The translations under genes were made by a program, and so were the position numbers. From assembly GCF_963576545.1 (NCBI RefSeq), contig NW_026870425.1:719155-783154 (forward strand): 64,000 nt of DNA, written 5' to 3'. Each line of letters starts with the position of its first letter. Position 1 is the stretch's first letter. Below the pieces are notes generated by a model. It saw only the letters and a list, made by a program, of their open reading frames with translations. It did no database searches and was not told the DNA's origin. Shown here piece by piece: positions 1 to 12,928 of the stretch. The DNA comes from Limanda limanda (lineage: Eukaryota > Chordata > Actinopteri > Pleuronectiformes > Pleuronectidae).

Positions 1-267
1 TTTCCAGCTGTTTAGTGACATTTGGGATGATGTGTGATGAAAAATTCAAGAATTTAACCATTTCTTCCAAAAAAAAGGCATATCTCCCTGTTTCCAGCGC
101 TTTTCTGACACTGGAGCTGATATGTGATGAAAAAATCAAAATGTTAACCATTGCTTCCAACAGAGGCTTATCTCCCCGTTCCAGCTGTTTAGTGACATTT
201 GGGATGATGTGTGATGAAAAATTCAAGAATTTAACCATTTCTTCCAAAAAAAAGGCATATCTCCCTG

Positions 268-355
268 TTTCCAGCGCTTTTCTGACACTGGAGCTGATAT
301 GTGATAAAAAAGTCAAGAATTTAACCATTTCTTCCAAAAAAGGCTTATCTCCCTG
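268..355 (+). repeat. Chimeric half-unit, B start with A end
   Basis: The first part reads as B2 (TTTCCAGCGC, CACTGGAGCTGATATG). After GTGATAAAAAAGTCAAG it continues as class A (AATTTAACCATTTC, CTCCCTG end). It makes A-(B/A)-B, three half-units (about 265 bp) instead of two or four. The switch lies at GTGATGAAAAA, the longest stretch shared by the classes. The same chimera recurs near 22042, 48983 and 61875. Confidence 0.85.
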
Positions 356-708
356 TTTCCAGCGCTTTTCTTACACTTGGGCTGATATGTGATGAAAAAG
401 TCAAAATGTTAACCATTGCTTCCAAAAAAGGCTTATCTCCCCGTTTCCAGCTGTTTAGTGACATTTGGGATGATGTGTGATGAAAAATTCGAGAATTTAA
501 CCATTTCTTCCCAAAAAAGGCATATCTCCCTGTTTCCAGCGCTTTTCTGACACTGGAGCTGATATGTGATGAAAAAGTCAAAATGTTAACCATTGCTTCC
601 AAAAAAGGCTTATCTCCCCGTTTCCAGCTGTTTATTGACATTTGGGATGATGTGTGATGAAAAATTCAAGAATTTAACCATTTCTTCCAAAAAAGGCTTA
701 TCTCCCTG
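356..708 (+). repeat. 353-bp two-dimer HOR, copy 1
   Basis: Four half-units beginning at a B unit, matched by the next 353 bases. Both copies end with the rare TTTATTGACA form of the A start (near 630 and 983), which is otherwise seen only near 16911, 43651 and 57466. Confidence 0.8.
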
Positions 709-1061
709 TTTTTAGCGCTTTTCTGACACTTGGGCTGATATGTGATGAAAAAGTCAAAATGTTAACCATTACTTCCAAAAAAGGCTTATCTCCCCGTTTC
801 CAGCTGTTTAGTGACATTTGGGATGATGTGTGATGAAAAATTCGAGAATTTAACCATTTCTTCCAAAAAAAGGCATATCTCCCTGTTTCCAGCGCTTTTC
901 TGACACTGGAGCTGATATGTGATGAAAAAGTCAAAATGTTAACCATTGCTTCCAAAAAAGGCTTATCTCCCCGTTTCCAGCTGTTTATTGACATTTGGGA
1001 TGATGTGTGATGAAAAATTCAAGAATTTAACCATTTCTTCCAAAAAAGGCTTATCTCCCTG
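709..1061 (+). repeat. 353-bp two-dimer HOR, copy 2
   Basis: Direct tandem copy of 356-708. Its first bases are TTTTTAGCGC instead of TTTCCAGCGC, and it has an ACTTCC for GCTTCC change near 771, so the copies are close but not identical. Confidence 0.8.
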
Positions 1062-3804
1062 TTTAGAGCGCTTTTCTGACACTTGGGCTGACATGTGATG
1101 AAAAAGTCAGAAATCTTAATCAATGCTTCCAAAAAAGGCTTATCTCCCCGTTTCCAGCTGTTTAGTGACATTTGGGATGATGTGTGATGACAAATTCAAG
1201 AATTTAACCATTTCTTCCAAAAAAGGCTTATCTCCCTGTTTAGAGCGCTTTTCTGACACTTGGGCTGACATGTGATGAAAAAGTCAGAAATCTTAATCAA
1301 TGCTTCCAAAAAAGGCTTATCTCCCCGTTTCCAGCTGTTTAGTGACATTTGGGATGATGTGTGATAAAAAATTCAAGAATTTAAACATTTCTTCCAAAAA
1401 AAGGCAGATCTCCCTGTTTCCAGCGCTTTTCTGACACTGGAGCTGATATGTGATGAAAAAGTCAAAATGTTAACCATTGCTTCCAAAAAAGGCTTATCTC
1501 CCCGTTTCCAGCTGTTTAGTGACATTTGGGATGATGTGTGATGAAAAATTCAAGAATTTAACCATTTCTTCCAAAAAAGGCTTATCTCCCTGTTTCCAGC
1601 GCTTTTCTGACACTTGGGCTGACATGTGATGAAAAAGTCAGAAATCTTAATCAATGCTTCCAAAAAAGGCTTATCTTCCCGTTTCCCCCTGTTTAGTGAC
1701 ATTTGGGATGATGTGTGATGAAAAATTCAAGAATTTAACCTTTTCTTCAAAAAAAAGGCAGATCTCCCTGTTTCCAGCGCTTTTCTGACACTGGAGTTGA
1801 TATGTGATGAAAAAGTCAAAATGTTAACCATTGCTTCCAAAAATGGCTTATCTCCCCGTTTCCAGCTGTTTAGTGACATTTGGGATGATGTGTGATAAAA
1901 AATTCAAGAATTTAACCATTTCTTCCAAAAAAGGCTTATCTCCCTGTTTCCAGCGCTTTTCTGACACTTGGGCTGACATGTGATGAAAAAGTCAGAAATC
2001 TTAATCAATGCTTCCAAAAAAGGCTTATCTCCCCGTTTCCAGCTGTTTAGTGACATTTGGGATGATGTGTGATGAAAAATTCAAGAATATAACCTTTTCT
2101 TCCAAAAAAAGGCAGATCTCCCTGTTTCCAGCGCTTTTCTGACACTTGGGCTGACATGTGATGAAAAAGTCAGAAATCTTAATCAATGCTTCCAAAAAAG
2201 GCTTATCTCCCCGCTTCCAGCTGTTTAGTGACATTTGGGATGATGTGTGATGAAAAATTCAAGAATTTAACCATTTCTTCCAAAAAAGGCTTATCTCCCT
2301 GTTTCCAGCGCTTTTCTGACACTTGGGCTGACATGTGATGAAAAAGTCAGAAATCTTAATCAATGCTTCCAAAAAAGGCTTATCTCCCCGTTTCCAGCTG
2401 TTTAGTGACATTTGGGATGATGTGTGATGAAAAATTCAAGAATTTAACCATTTCTTCCAAAAAAGGCTTATCTCCCTGTTTCCAGCGCTTTTCTGACACT
2501 TGAGCTGACATGTGATGAAAAAGTCAGAAATCTTAATCAATGCTTCCAAAAAAGGCTTATCTCCACGTTTCCAGCTGTTTAGTGACATTTGGGATGATGT
2601 GTGATGAAAAATTCAAGAATTTAACCATTTCTTCCAAAAAAGGCTTATCTCCCTGTTTCCAGCGCTTTTCTGACACTTGGGCTGACATGTGATGAAAAAG
2701 TCAGAAATCTTAATCAATGCTTCCAAAAAAGGCTTATATCCCCGTTTCCAGCTGTTTAGTGACATTTGGGATGATGTGTGATGAAAAATTCAAGAATTTA
2801 ACCATTTCTTCCAAAAAAGGCGTATCTCCCTGTTTCCAGCGCTTTTCTGACACTTGGGCTGACATGTGGTGAAAAAGTCAGAAATCTTAATCAATGCTTC
2901 CAAAAAAGGCTTATCTCCCCGTTTCCAGCTGTTTAGTGACATTTGGGATGATGTGTGATGACAAATTCAAGAATTTACCCATTTCTTCCAAAAAAGGCTT
3001 ATCTCCCTGTTTAGAGCGCTTTTCTGACACTTGGGCTGACATGTGATGAAAAAGTCAGAAATCTTAATCAATGCTTCCAAAAAAGGCTTATCTCCCCGTT
3101 TCCAGCTGTTTAGTGACATTTGGGATGATGTGTGATAAAAAATTCAAGAATTTAACCATTTCTTCCAAAAAAAGGCAGATCTCCCTGTTTCCAGCGCTTT
3201 TCTGACACTGGAGCTGATATGTGATGAAAAAGTCAAAATGTTAACCATTGCTTCCAAAAAAGGCTTATCTCCCCTTTTCCAGCTGTTTAGTGACATTTGG
3301 GATGATGTGTGATGAAAAATTCAAGAATTTAACCTTTTCTTCCAAAAAAGGCAGATCTCCCTGTTTCCAGCGCTTTTCTGACACTGGAGCTGATATGTGA
3401 TGAAAAAGTCAAAATGTTAACCATTGCTTCCAAAAAAGGCTTTTCTCCCCGTTTCCAGCTGTTTAGTGACATTTGGGATGATGTGTGATGAAAAATTCAA
3501 GAATTTAACCATTTCTTCCAAAAAAGGCTTATCTCCCTGTTTCCAGCGCTTTTCTCACACTGGAGCTGATATGTGATGAAAAAGTCAAAATGTTAACCAT
3601 TGCTTCCAAAAAAGGCTTATCTCCCCGTTTCCAGCTGTTTAGTGACATTTGGGATGATGTGTGATGAAAAATTCAAGAATTTAACCATTTCTTCCAAAAA
3701 AGGCTTATCTCCCTGTTTCCAGCGCTTTTCTGACACTTGGGCTGACATGTGATGAAAAAGTCAGAAATCTTAATCAATGCTTCCAAAAAAGGCTTATCTT
3801 CCCG

Positions 3805-4690
3805 TTTCCCGCTGTTTAGTGACATTTGGGATGATGTGTGATGAAAAATTCAAGAATTTAACCTTTTCTTCAAAAAAAAGGCAGATCTCCCTGTTTCCAG
3901 CGCTTTTCTGACACTGGAGTTGATATGTGATGAAAAAGTCAAAATGTTAACCATTGCTTCCAAAAAAGGCTTATCTCCCCGTTTCCAGCTGTTTAGTGAC
4001 ATTTGGGATGATGTGTGATAAAAATTCAAGAATTTAACCATTTCTTCCAAAAAAGGCTTATCTCCCTGTTTCCAGCGCTTTTCTGACACTTGGGCTGACA
4101 TGTGATGAAAAAGTCAGAAATCTTAATCAATGCTTCCAAAAAAGGCTTATCTCCCCGTTTCCAGCTGTTTAGTGACATTTGGGATGATGTGTGATGAAAA
4201 ATTCAAGAATTTAACCTTTTCTTCCAAAAAAAGGCAGATCTCCCTGTTTCCAGCGCTTTTCTGACACTTGGGCTGACATGTGATGAAAAAGTCAGAAATC
4301 TTAATCAATGCTTCCAAAAAAGGCTTATCTCCCCGTTTCCAGCTGTTTAGTGACATTTGGGATGATGTGAGATGAAAAATTCAAGAATTTAACCTTTTCT
4401 TCCAAAAAAAGGCAGATCTCCCTGTTTCCAGCGCTTTTCTGACACTGGAGCTGATATGTGATGAAAAAGTCAAAATGTTAACCATTGCTTCCAAAAAAGG
4501 CTTATCTCCCCGTTTCCAGCTGTTTAGTGACATTTGGAATGATGTGTGATGAAAAATTCAAGAATATAACCTTTTCTTCCAAAAAAAGGCAGATCTCCCT
4601 GTTTCCAGCGCTTTTCTGACACTTGGGCTGACATGTGATGAAAAAGTCAGAAATCTTAATCAATGCTTCCAAAAAAGGCTTATCTTCCCG
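3805..4690 (+). repeat. 886-bp five-dimer HOR, copy 1
   Basis: Five dimers in fixed order: an A unit starting TTTCCCGCTG with TTCTTCAAAAAAAAGG, then B2 with GGAGTTGATATG; A1 (GTGATAAAAATTC) with B1; A2 with B1; an A unit with GTGAGATGAAAA and B2; A3 with TTTGGAATGATG and B1. These markers define the HOR and recur in the same order at 4691, 10172 and 12651. In this copy and the next the unit is directly tandem. Confidence 0.85.
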
Positions 4691-5576
4691 TTTCCCGCTG
4701 TTTAGTGACATTTGGGATGATGTGTGATGAAAAATTCAAGAATTTAACCTTTTCTTCAAAAAAAAGGCAGATCTCCCTGTTTCCAGCGCTTTTCTGACAC
4801 TGGAGTTGATATGTGATGAAAAAGTCAAAATGTTAACCATTGCTTCCAAAAAAGGCTTATCTCCCCGTTTCCAGCTGTTTAGTGACATTTGGGATGATGT
4901 GTGATAAAAATTCAAGAATTTAACCATTTCTTCCAAAAAAGGCTTATCTCCCTGTTTCCAGCGCTTTTCTGACACTTGGGCTGACATGTGATGAAAAAGT
5001 CAGAAATCTTAATCAATGCTTCCAAAAAAGGCTTATCTCCCCGTTTCCAGCTGTTTAGTGACATTTGGGATGATGTGTGATGAAAAATTCAAGAATTTAA
5101 CCTTTTCTTCCAAAAAAAGGCAGATCTCCCTGTTTCCAGCGCTTTTCTGACACTTGGGCTGACATGTGATGAAAAAGTCAGAAATCTTAATCAATGCTTC
5201 CAAAAAAGGCTTATCTCCCCGTTTCCAGCTGTTTAGTGACATTTGGGATGATGTGAGATGAAAAATTCAAGAATTTAACCTTTTCTTCCAAAAAAAGGCA
5301 GATCTCCCTGTTTCCAGCGCTTTTCTGACACTGGAGCTGATATGTGATGAAAAAGTCAAAATGTTAACCATTGCTTCCAAAAAAGGCTTATCTCCCCGTT
5401 TCCAGCTGTTTAGTGACATTTGGAATGATGTGTGATGAAAAATTCAAGAATATAACCTTTTCTTCCAAAAAAAGGCAGATCTCCCTGTTTCCAGCGCTTT
5501 TCTGACACTTGGGCTGACATGTGATGAAAAAGTCAGAAATCTTAATCAATGCTTCCAAAAAAGGCTTATCTCCCCG
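4691..5576 (+). repeat. 886-bp five-dimer HOR, copy 2
   Basis: Immediate tandem repeat of 3805-4690, with the same order of five marked dimers and the same length. The TTTCCCGCTG start is at 4691. Confidence 0.85.
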
Positions 5577-6726
5577 TTTCCAGCTGTTTAGTGACATTTG
5601 GGATGATGTGTGATGAAAAATTCAAGAATTTAACCATTTCTTCCAAAAAGGCTTATCTCCCTGTTTCCAGCGCTTTTCTGACACTTGGGCTGACATGTGA
5701 TGAAAAAGTCAGAAATCTTAATCAATGCTTCCAAAAAAGGCTTATCTCCCCGTTTCCAGCTGTTTAGTGACATTTGGGATGATGTGTGATAAAAAATTCA
5801 AGAATTTAACCATTTCTTCCAAAAAAAGGCAGATCTCCCTGTTTCCAGCGCTTTTCTGACACTGGAGCTGATATGTGATGAAAAAGTCAAAATGTTAACC
5901 ATTGCTTCCAAAAAAGGCTTATCTCCCCGTTTCCAGCTGTTTAGTGACATTTGGGATGATGTGTGATGAAAAATTCAAGAATTTAACCTTTTCTTCCAAA
6001 AAAAGGCAGATCTCCCTGTTTCCAGCGCTTTTCTGACACTGGAGCTGATATGTGATGAAAAAGTCAAAATGTTAACGATTGCTTCCAAAAAAGGCTTATC
6101 TCCCCGTTTCCAGCTGTTTAGTGACATTTGGGATGATGTGTGATGAAAAATTCAAGAATATAACCTTTTCTTCCAAAAAAAGGCAGATCTCCCTGTTTCC
6201 AGCGCTTTTCTGACACTTGGGTCTGACATGTGATGAAAACGTCAGAAATCTTAATCAATGCTTCCAAAAAAGGCTTATCCTCCCGTTTCCCGCTGTTTAG
6301 TGACATTTGGGATGATGTGTGATGAAAAATTCAAGAATTTAACCTTTTCTTCAAAAAAAAGGCAGATCTCCCTGTTTCCAGCGCTTTTCTGACACTGGAG
6401 TTGATATGTGATGAAAAAGTCAAAATGTTAACCATTGCTTCCAAAAAAGGCTTATCTCCCCGTTTCCAGCTGTTTAGTGACATTTGGGATGATGTGTGAT
6501 GAAAAATTCAAGAATTTAACCATTTCTTCCAAAAAAGGCTTATCTCCCTGTTTCCAGCGCTTTTCTGACACTGGAGCTGATATGTGATGAAAAAGTCAAA
6601 ATGTTAACCATTGCTTCCAAAAAAGGCTTATCTCCCCGTTTCCAGCTGTTTAGTGAAATTTGGGATGATGTGTGATGAAAAATTCAAGAATTTAACCATT
6701 TCTTCCAAAAAAGGCTTATCTCCCTG

Positions 6727-6814
6727 TTTCCAGCTGTTTAGTGACATTTGGGATGATGTGTGATGAAAAAGTCAAAATGTTAACCATTGCTTCCAAAAAA
6801 GGCTTATCTCCCCG
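6727..6814 (+). repeat. Chimeric half-unit, A start with B2 end
   Basis: Follows an A unit directly (CTCCCTG/TTTCCAGCTG). It reads as A through GGGATGATGTGTGATGAAAAA, then switches to GTCAAAATGTTAACC and a CTCCCCG end (B2). This is the reciprocal of the B/A chimera at 268-355, with the switch at the same shared motif. Confidence 0.85.
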
Positions 6815-7255
6815 TTTCCAGCTGTTTAGTGACATTTGGGATGATGTGTGATGAAAAATTCAAGAATATAACCTTTTCTTCCAAAAAAAGGCAGATCTCC
6901 CTGTTTCCAGCGCTTTTCTGACACTGCAGCTGATATGTGATGAAAAAGTCAAAATGTTAACCATTGCTTCCAAAAAAGGCTTATCTCCCCGTTTCCAGCT
7001 GTTTAGTGACATTTGGGATGATGTGTGATGAAAAATTCAAGAATTTAACCATTTCTTCCAAAAAAGGCTTATCTCCCTGTTTCCAGCGCTTTTCTGACAC
7101 TGGAGCTGATATGTGATGAAAAAGTCAAAATGTTAACCATTGCTTCCAAAAAAGGCTTATCTCCCCGTTTCCAGCTGTTTAGTGAAATTTGGGATGATGT
7201 GTGATGAAAAATTCAAGAATTTAACCATTTCTTCCAAAAAAGGCTTATCTCCCTG

Positions 7256-7343
7256 TTTCCAGCTGTTTAGTGACACTTGGGCTGACATGTGATGAAAAAG
7301 TCAAAATGTTAACCATTGCTTCCAAAAAAGGCTTATCTCCCCG
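7256..7343 (+). repeat. Chimeric half-unit, A / B1 / B2 mosaic
   Basis: Starts as A (CAGCTGTTTAGTGACA), continues as B1 (CTTGGGCTGACATG) and ends as B2 (GTCAAAATGTTAACC, CTCCCCG). It follows an A unit directly and occupies the same position relative to the GTGAAATTTGGG marker as the chimera at 6727-6814. Two switches within 88 bp suggest gene conversion as well as crossover. Confidence 0.8.
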
Positions 7344-8860
7344 TTTCCAGCTGTTTAGTGACATTTGGGATGATGTGTGATGAAAAATTCAAGAATATAA
7401 CCTTTTCTTCCAAAAAAAGGCAGATCTCCCTGTTTCCAGCGCTTTTCTGACACTGCAGCTGATATGTGATGAAAAAGTCAAAATGTTAACCATTGCTTCC
7501 AAAAAAGGCTTATCTCCCCGTTTCCAGCTGTTTAGTGACATTTGGGATGATGTGTGATGAAAAATTCAAGAATTTAACCATTTCTTCCAAAAAGGCTTAT
7601 CTCCCTGTTTCCAGCGCTTTTCTGACACTTGGGCTGACATGTGATGAAAAAGTCAGAAATCTTAATCAATGCTTCCAAAAAAGGCTTATCTCCCCGTTTC
7701 CAGCTGTTTAGTGACATTTGGGATGATGTGTGATAAAAAATTCAAGAATTTAACCATTTCTTCCAAAAAAAGGCAGATCTCCCTGTTTCCAGCGCTTTTC
7801 TGACACTGGAGCTGATATGTGATGAAAAAGTCAAAATGTTAACCATTGCTTCCAAAAAAGGCTTATCTCCCCGTTTCCAGCTGTTTAGTGACATTTGGGA
7901 TGATGTGTGATGAAAAATTCAAGAATTTAACCATTTCTTCCAAAAAAGGCTTATCTCCCTGTTTCCAGCGCTTTTCTGACACTTGGGCTGACATGTGATG
8001 AAAAAGTCAGAAATCTTAATCACTGCTTCCAAAAAAGGCTTATCTCCCCGTTTCCAGCTGTTTAGTGACATTTGGGATGATGTGTGATGAAAAATTCAAG
8101 AATTTAACCTTTTCTTCCAAAAAAAGGCAGATCTCCCTGTTTCCAGCGCTTTTTGACACTGGAGCTGATATGTGATGAAAAAGTCAAAATGTTAACCATT
8201 GCTTCCAAAAAAGGCTTATCTCCCCGTTTCCAGCTGTTTAGTGACATTTGGGATGATGTGTGATGAAAAATTCAAGAATTTAACCTTTTCTTCCAAAAAA
8301 AGGCAGATCTCCCTGTTTCCAGCGCTTTTCTGACACTGGAGCTGATATGTGATGAAAAAGTCAAAATGTTAACGATTGCTTCCAAAAAAGGCTTATCTCC
8401 CCGTTTCCAGCTGTTTAGTGACATTTGGGATGATGTGTGATGAAAAATTCAAGAATATAACCTTTTCTTCCAAAAAAAGGCAGATCTCCCTGTTTCCAGC
8501 GCTTTTCTGACACTTGGGTCTGACATGTGATGAAAACGTCAGAAATCTTAATCAATGCTTCCAAAAAAGGCTTATCTTCCCGTTTCCCGCTGTTTAGTGA
8601 CATTTGGGATGATGTGTGATGAAAAATTCAAGAATTTAACCTTTTCTTCAAAAAAAAGGCAGATCTCCCTGTTTCCAGCGCTTTTCTGACACTGGAGTTG
8701 ATATGTGATGAAAAAGTCAAAATGTTAACCATTGCTTCCAAAAAAGGCTTATCTCCCCGTTTCCAGCTGTTTAGTGACATTTGGGATGATGTGTGATGAA
8801 AAATTCAAGAATTTAACCATTTCTTCCAAAAAAGGCTTATCTCCCTGTTTCCAGCGCTTT
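7344..8860 (+). repeat. Local duplication, source or sister of 11411-12928
   Basis: About 1.5 kb that matches 11411-12928 at an offset of 4,067-4,068 bp (23 dimers). Shared rare markers in order are CACTGCAGCTG, an A unit with only five A before GGC, AATCACTGCTTCC, GTTAACGATTG, CACTTGGGTCTGAC and GAAAACGTCAG. The right edge is approximate; beyond it the copies have different half-unit variants. Confidence 0.75.
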
Positions 8861-9023
8861 TCTGACACTGGAGCTGATATGTGATGAAAAAGTCAAAATG
8901 TTAACCATTGCTTCCAAAAAAGGCTTATCTCCCCGTTTCCAGCTGTTTAGTGAAATTTGGGATGATGTGTGATGAAAAATTCAAGAATTTAACCATTTCT
9001 TCCAAAAAAGGCTTATCTCCCTG

Positions 9024-9554
9024 TTTCCAGCTGTTTAGTGACATTTGGGATGATGTGTGATGAAAAATTCAAGAATTTAACCATTTCTTCCAAAAAAGGC
9101 GTATCTCCCTGTTTCCAGCGCTTTTCTGACACTTGGGCTGACATGTGGTGAAAAAGTCAGAAATCTTAATCAATGCTTCCAAAAAAGGCTTATATCCCCG
9201 TTTCCAGCTGTTTAGTGACATTTGGGATGATGTGTGATGAAAAATTCAAGAATTTAACCATTTCTTCCAAAAAAGGCGTATCTCCCTGTTTCCAGCGCTT
9301 TTCTGACACTTGGGCTGACATGTGGTGAAAAAGTCAGAAATCTTAATCAATGCTTCCAAAAAAGGCTTATCTCCCCGTTTCCAGCTGTTTAGTGACATTT
9401 GGGATGATGTGTGATGACAAATTCAAGAATTTACCCATTTCTTCCAAAAAAGGCTTATCTCCCTGTTTAGAGCGCTTTTCTGACACTTGGGCTGACATGT
9501 GATGAAAAAGTCAGAAATCTTAATCAATGCTTCCAAAAAAGGCTTATCTCCCTG
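9024..9554 (+). repeat. Segment in shifted A/B phase, flanked by A-A and B-B junctions
   Basis: At 9023/9024 an A unit is followed directly by another A unit (a B is missing). At 9554/9555 a B1 unit ending CTCCCTG is followed directly by a B2 unit (an A is missing). The two half-unit phase breaks are 531 bp (three dimers) apart and cancel, so downstream phase is normal. Each break fits unequal exchange between an A and a B half-unit. Confidence 0.8.
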
Positions 9555-10171
9555 TTTCCAGCGCTTTTCTGACACTGGAGCTGATATGTGATGAAAAAGT
9601 CAAAATGTTAACCATTGCTTCCAAAAAAGGCTTATCTCCCCTTTTCCAGCTGTTTAGTGACATTTTGGATGATGTGTGATGAAAAATTCAAGAATTTAAC
9701 CTTTTCTTCCAAAAAAGGCAGATCTCCCTGTTTCCAGCGCTTTTCTGACACTGGAGCTGATATGTGATGAAAAAGTCAAAATGTTAACCATTGCTTCCAA
9801 AAAAGGCTTTTCTCCCCGTTTCCAGCTGTTTAGTGACATTTGGGATGATGTGTGATGAAAAATTCAAGAATTTAACCATTTCTTCCAAAAAAGGCTTATC
9901 TCCCTGTTTCCAGCGCTTTTCTGACACTGGAGCTGATATGTGATGAAAAAGTCAAAATGTTAACCATTGCTTCCAAAAAAGGCTTATCTCCCCGTTTCCA
10001 GCTGTTTAGTGAAATTTGGGATGATGTGTGATGAAAAATTCAAGAATTTAACCATTTCTTCCAAAAAAGGCTTATCTCCCTGTTTCCAGCGCTTTTCTGA
10101 CACTTGGGCTGACATGTGATGAAAAAGTCAGAAATCTTAATCAATGCTTCCAAAAAAGGCTTATCTTCCCG

Positions 10172-11057
10172 TTTCCCGCTGTTTAGTGACATTTGGGATG
10201 ATGTGTGATGAAAAATTCAAGAATTTAACCTTTTCTTCAAAAAAAAGGCAGATCTCCCTGTTTCCAGCGCTTTTCTGACACTGGAGTTGATATGTGATGA
10301 AAAAGTCAAAATGTTAACCATTGCTTCCAAAAAAGGCTTATCTCCCCGTTTCCAGCTGTTTAGTGACATTTGGGATGATGTGTGATAAAAATTCAAGAAT
10401 TTAACCATTTCTTCCAAAAAAGGCTTATCTCCCTGTTTCCAGCGCTTTTCTGACACTTGGGCTGACATGTGATGAAAAAGTCAGAAATCTTAATCAATGC
10501 TTCCAAAAAAGGCTTATCTCCCCGTTTCCAGCTGTTTAGTGACATTTGGGATGATGTGTGATGAAAAATTCAAGAATTTAACCTTTTCTTCCAAAAAAAG
10601 GCAGATCTCCCTGTTTCCAGCGCTTTTCTGACACTTGGGCTGACATGTGATGAAAAAGTCAGAAATCTTAATCAATGCTTCCAAAAAAGGCTTATCTCCC
10701 CGTTTCCAGCTGTTTAGTGACATTTGGGATGATGTGAGATGAAAAATTCAAGAATTTAACCTTTTCTTCCAAAAAAAGGCAGATCTCCCTGTTTCCAGCG
10801 CTTTTCTGACACTGGAGCTGATATGTGATGAAAAAGTCAAAATGTTAACCATTGCTTCCAAAAAAGGCTTATCTCCCCGTTTCCAGCTGTTTAGTGACAT
10901 TTGGAATGATGTGTGATGAAAAATTCAAGAATATAACCTTTTCTTCCAAAAAAAGGCAGATCTCCCTGTTTCCAGCGCTTTTCTGACACTTGGGCTGACA
11001 TGTGATGAAAAAGTCAGAAATCTTAATCAATGCTTCCAAAAAAGGCTTATCTCCCCG
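10172..11057 (+). repeat. 886-bp five-dimer HOR, copy 3
   Basis: Same five-dimer order and same length as 4691-5576, displaced by 5,481 bp (31 dimers). It begins a longer stretch (to about 11786) that is duplicated again at 12651. Confidence 0.85.
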
Positions 11058-11410
11058 TTTCCAGCTGTTTAGTGACATTTGGGATGATGTGTGATGAAAA
11101 ATTCAAGAATTTAACCATTTCTTCCAAAAAAGGCTTTTCTCCCTGTTTCCAGCGCTTTTCTGACACTTCGGCTGACATGTGATGAAAAAGTCAGAAATCT
11201 TAATCAATGCTTCCAAAAAAGGCTTATCTCCCCGTTTCCAGCTGTTTAGTGACATTTGGGATGATGTGTGATGAAAAATTCAAGAATTTAACCATTTCTT
11301 CCAAAAAAGGCTTATCTCCCTGTTTCCAGCACTTTTCTGACACTTGGGCTGACATGTGATGAAAAAGTTAAAATGTTAACCATTGCTTCCAAAAAAGGCT
11401 TATCTCCCCG

Positions 11411-12928
11411 TTTCCAGCTGTTTAGTGACATTTGGGATGATGTGTGATGAAAAATTCAAGAATATAACCTTTTCTTCCAAAAAAAGGCAGATCTCCCTGT
11501 TTCCAGCGCTTTTCTGACACTGCAGCTGATATGTGATGAAAAAGTCAAAATGTTAACCATTGCTTCCAAAAAAGGCTTATCTCCCCGTTTCCAGCTGTTT
11601 AGTGACATTTGGGATGATGTGTGATGAAAAATTCAAGAATTTAACCATTTCTTCCAAAAAGGCTTATCTCCCTGTTTCCAGCGCTTTTCTGACACTTGGG
11701 CTGACATGTGATGAAAAAGTCAGAAATCTTAATCAATGCTTCCAAAAAAGGCTTATCTCCCCGTTTCCAGCTGTTTAGTGACATTTGGGATGATGTGTGA
11801 TAAAAAATTCAAGAATTTAACCATTTCTTCCAAAAAAAGGCAGATCTCCCTGTTTCCAGCGCTTTTCTGACACTGGAGCTGATATGTGATGAAAAAGTCA
11901 AAATGTTAACCATTGCTTCCAAAAAAGGCTTATCTCCCCGTTTCCAGCTGTTTAGTGACATTTGGGATGATGTGTGATGAAAAATTCAAGAATTTAACCA
12001 TTTCTTCCAAAAAAGGCTTATCTCCCTGTTTCCAGCGCTTTTCTGACACTTGGGCTGACATGTGATGAAAAAGTCAGAAATCTTAATCACTGCTTCCAAA
12101 AAAGGCTTATCTCCCCGTTTCCAGCTGTTTAGTGACATTTGGGATGATGTGTGATGAAAAATTCAAGAATTTAACCTTTTCTTCCAAAAAAAGGCAGATC
12201 TCCCTGTTTCCAGCGCTTTTCTGACACTGGAGCTGATATGTGATGAAAAAGTCAAAATGTTAACCATTGCTTCCAAAAAAGGCTTATCTCCCCGTTTCCA
12301 GCTGTTTAGTGACATTTGGGATGATGTGTGATGAAAAATTCAAGAATTTAACCTTTTCTTCCAAAAAAAGGCAGATCTCCCTGTTTCCAGCGCTTTTCTG
12401 ACACTGGAGCTGATATGTGATGAAAAAGTCAAAATGTTAACGATTGCTTCCAAAAAAGGCTTATCTCACCGTTTCCAGCTGTTTAGTGACATTTGGGATG
12501 ATGTGTGATGAAAAATTCAAGAATATAACCTTTTCTTCCAAAAAAAGGCAGATCTCCCTGTTTCCAGCGCTTTTCTGACACTTGGGTCTGACATGTGATG
12601 AAAACGTCAGAAATCTTAATCAATGCTTCCAAAAAAGGCTTATCTTCCCGTTTCCCGCTGTTTAGTGACATTTGGGATGATGTGTGATGAAAAATTCAAG
12701 AATTTAACCTTTTCTTCAAAGAAAAGGCAGATCTCCCTGTTTCCAGCGCTTTTCTGACACTGGAGTTGATATGTGATGAAAAAGTCAAAATGTTAACCAT
12801 TGCTTCCAAAAAAGGCTTATCTCCCCGTTTCCAGCTGTTTAGTGACATTTGGGATGATGTGTGATAAAAAATTCAAGAATTTAACCATTTCTTCCAAAAA
12901 AGGCTTATCTCCCTGTTTCCAGCGCTTT
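11411..12928 (+). repeat. Local duplication, partner of 7344-8860
   Basis: Same ordered markers as 7344-8860, displaced by 23 dimers. Differences include GTTAAAATG just upstream, TCTCACCG near 12465 and TTCTTCAAAGAAAAGG near 12715. Confidence 0.75.
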
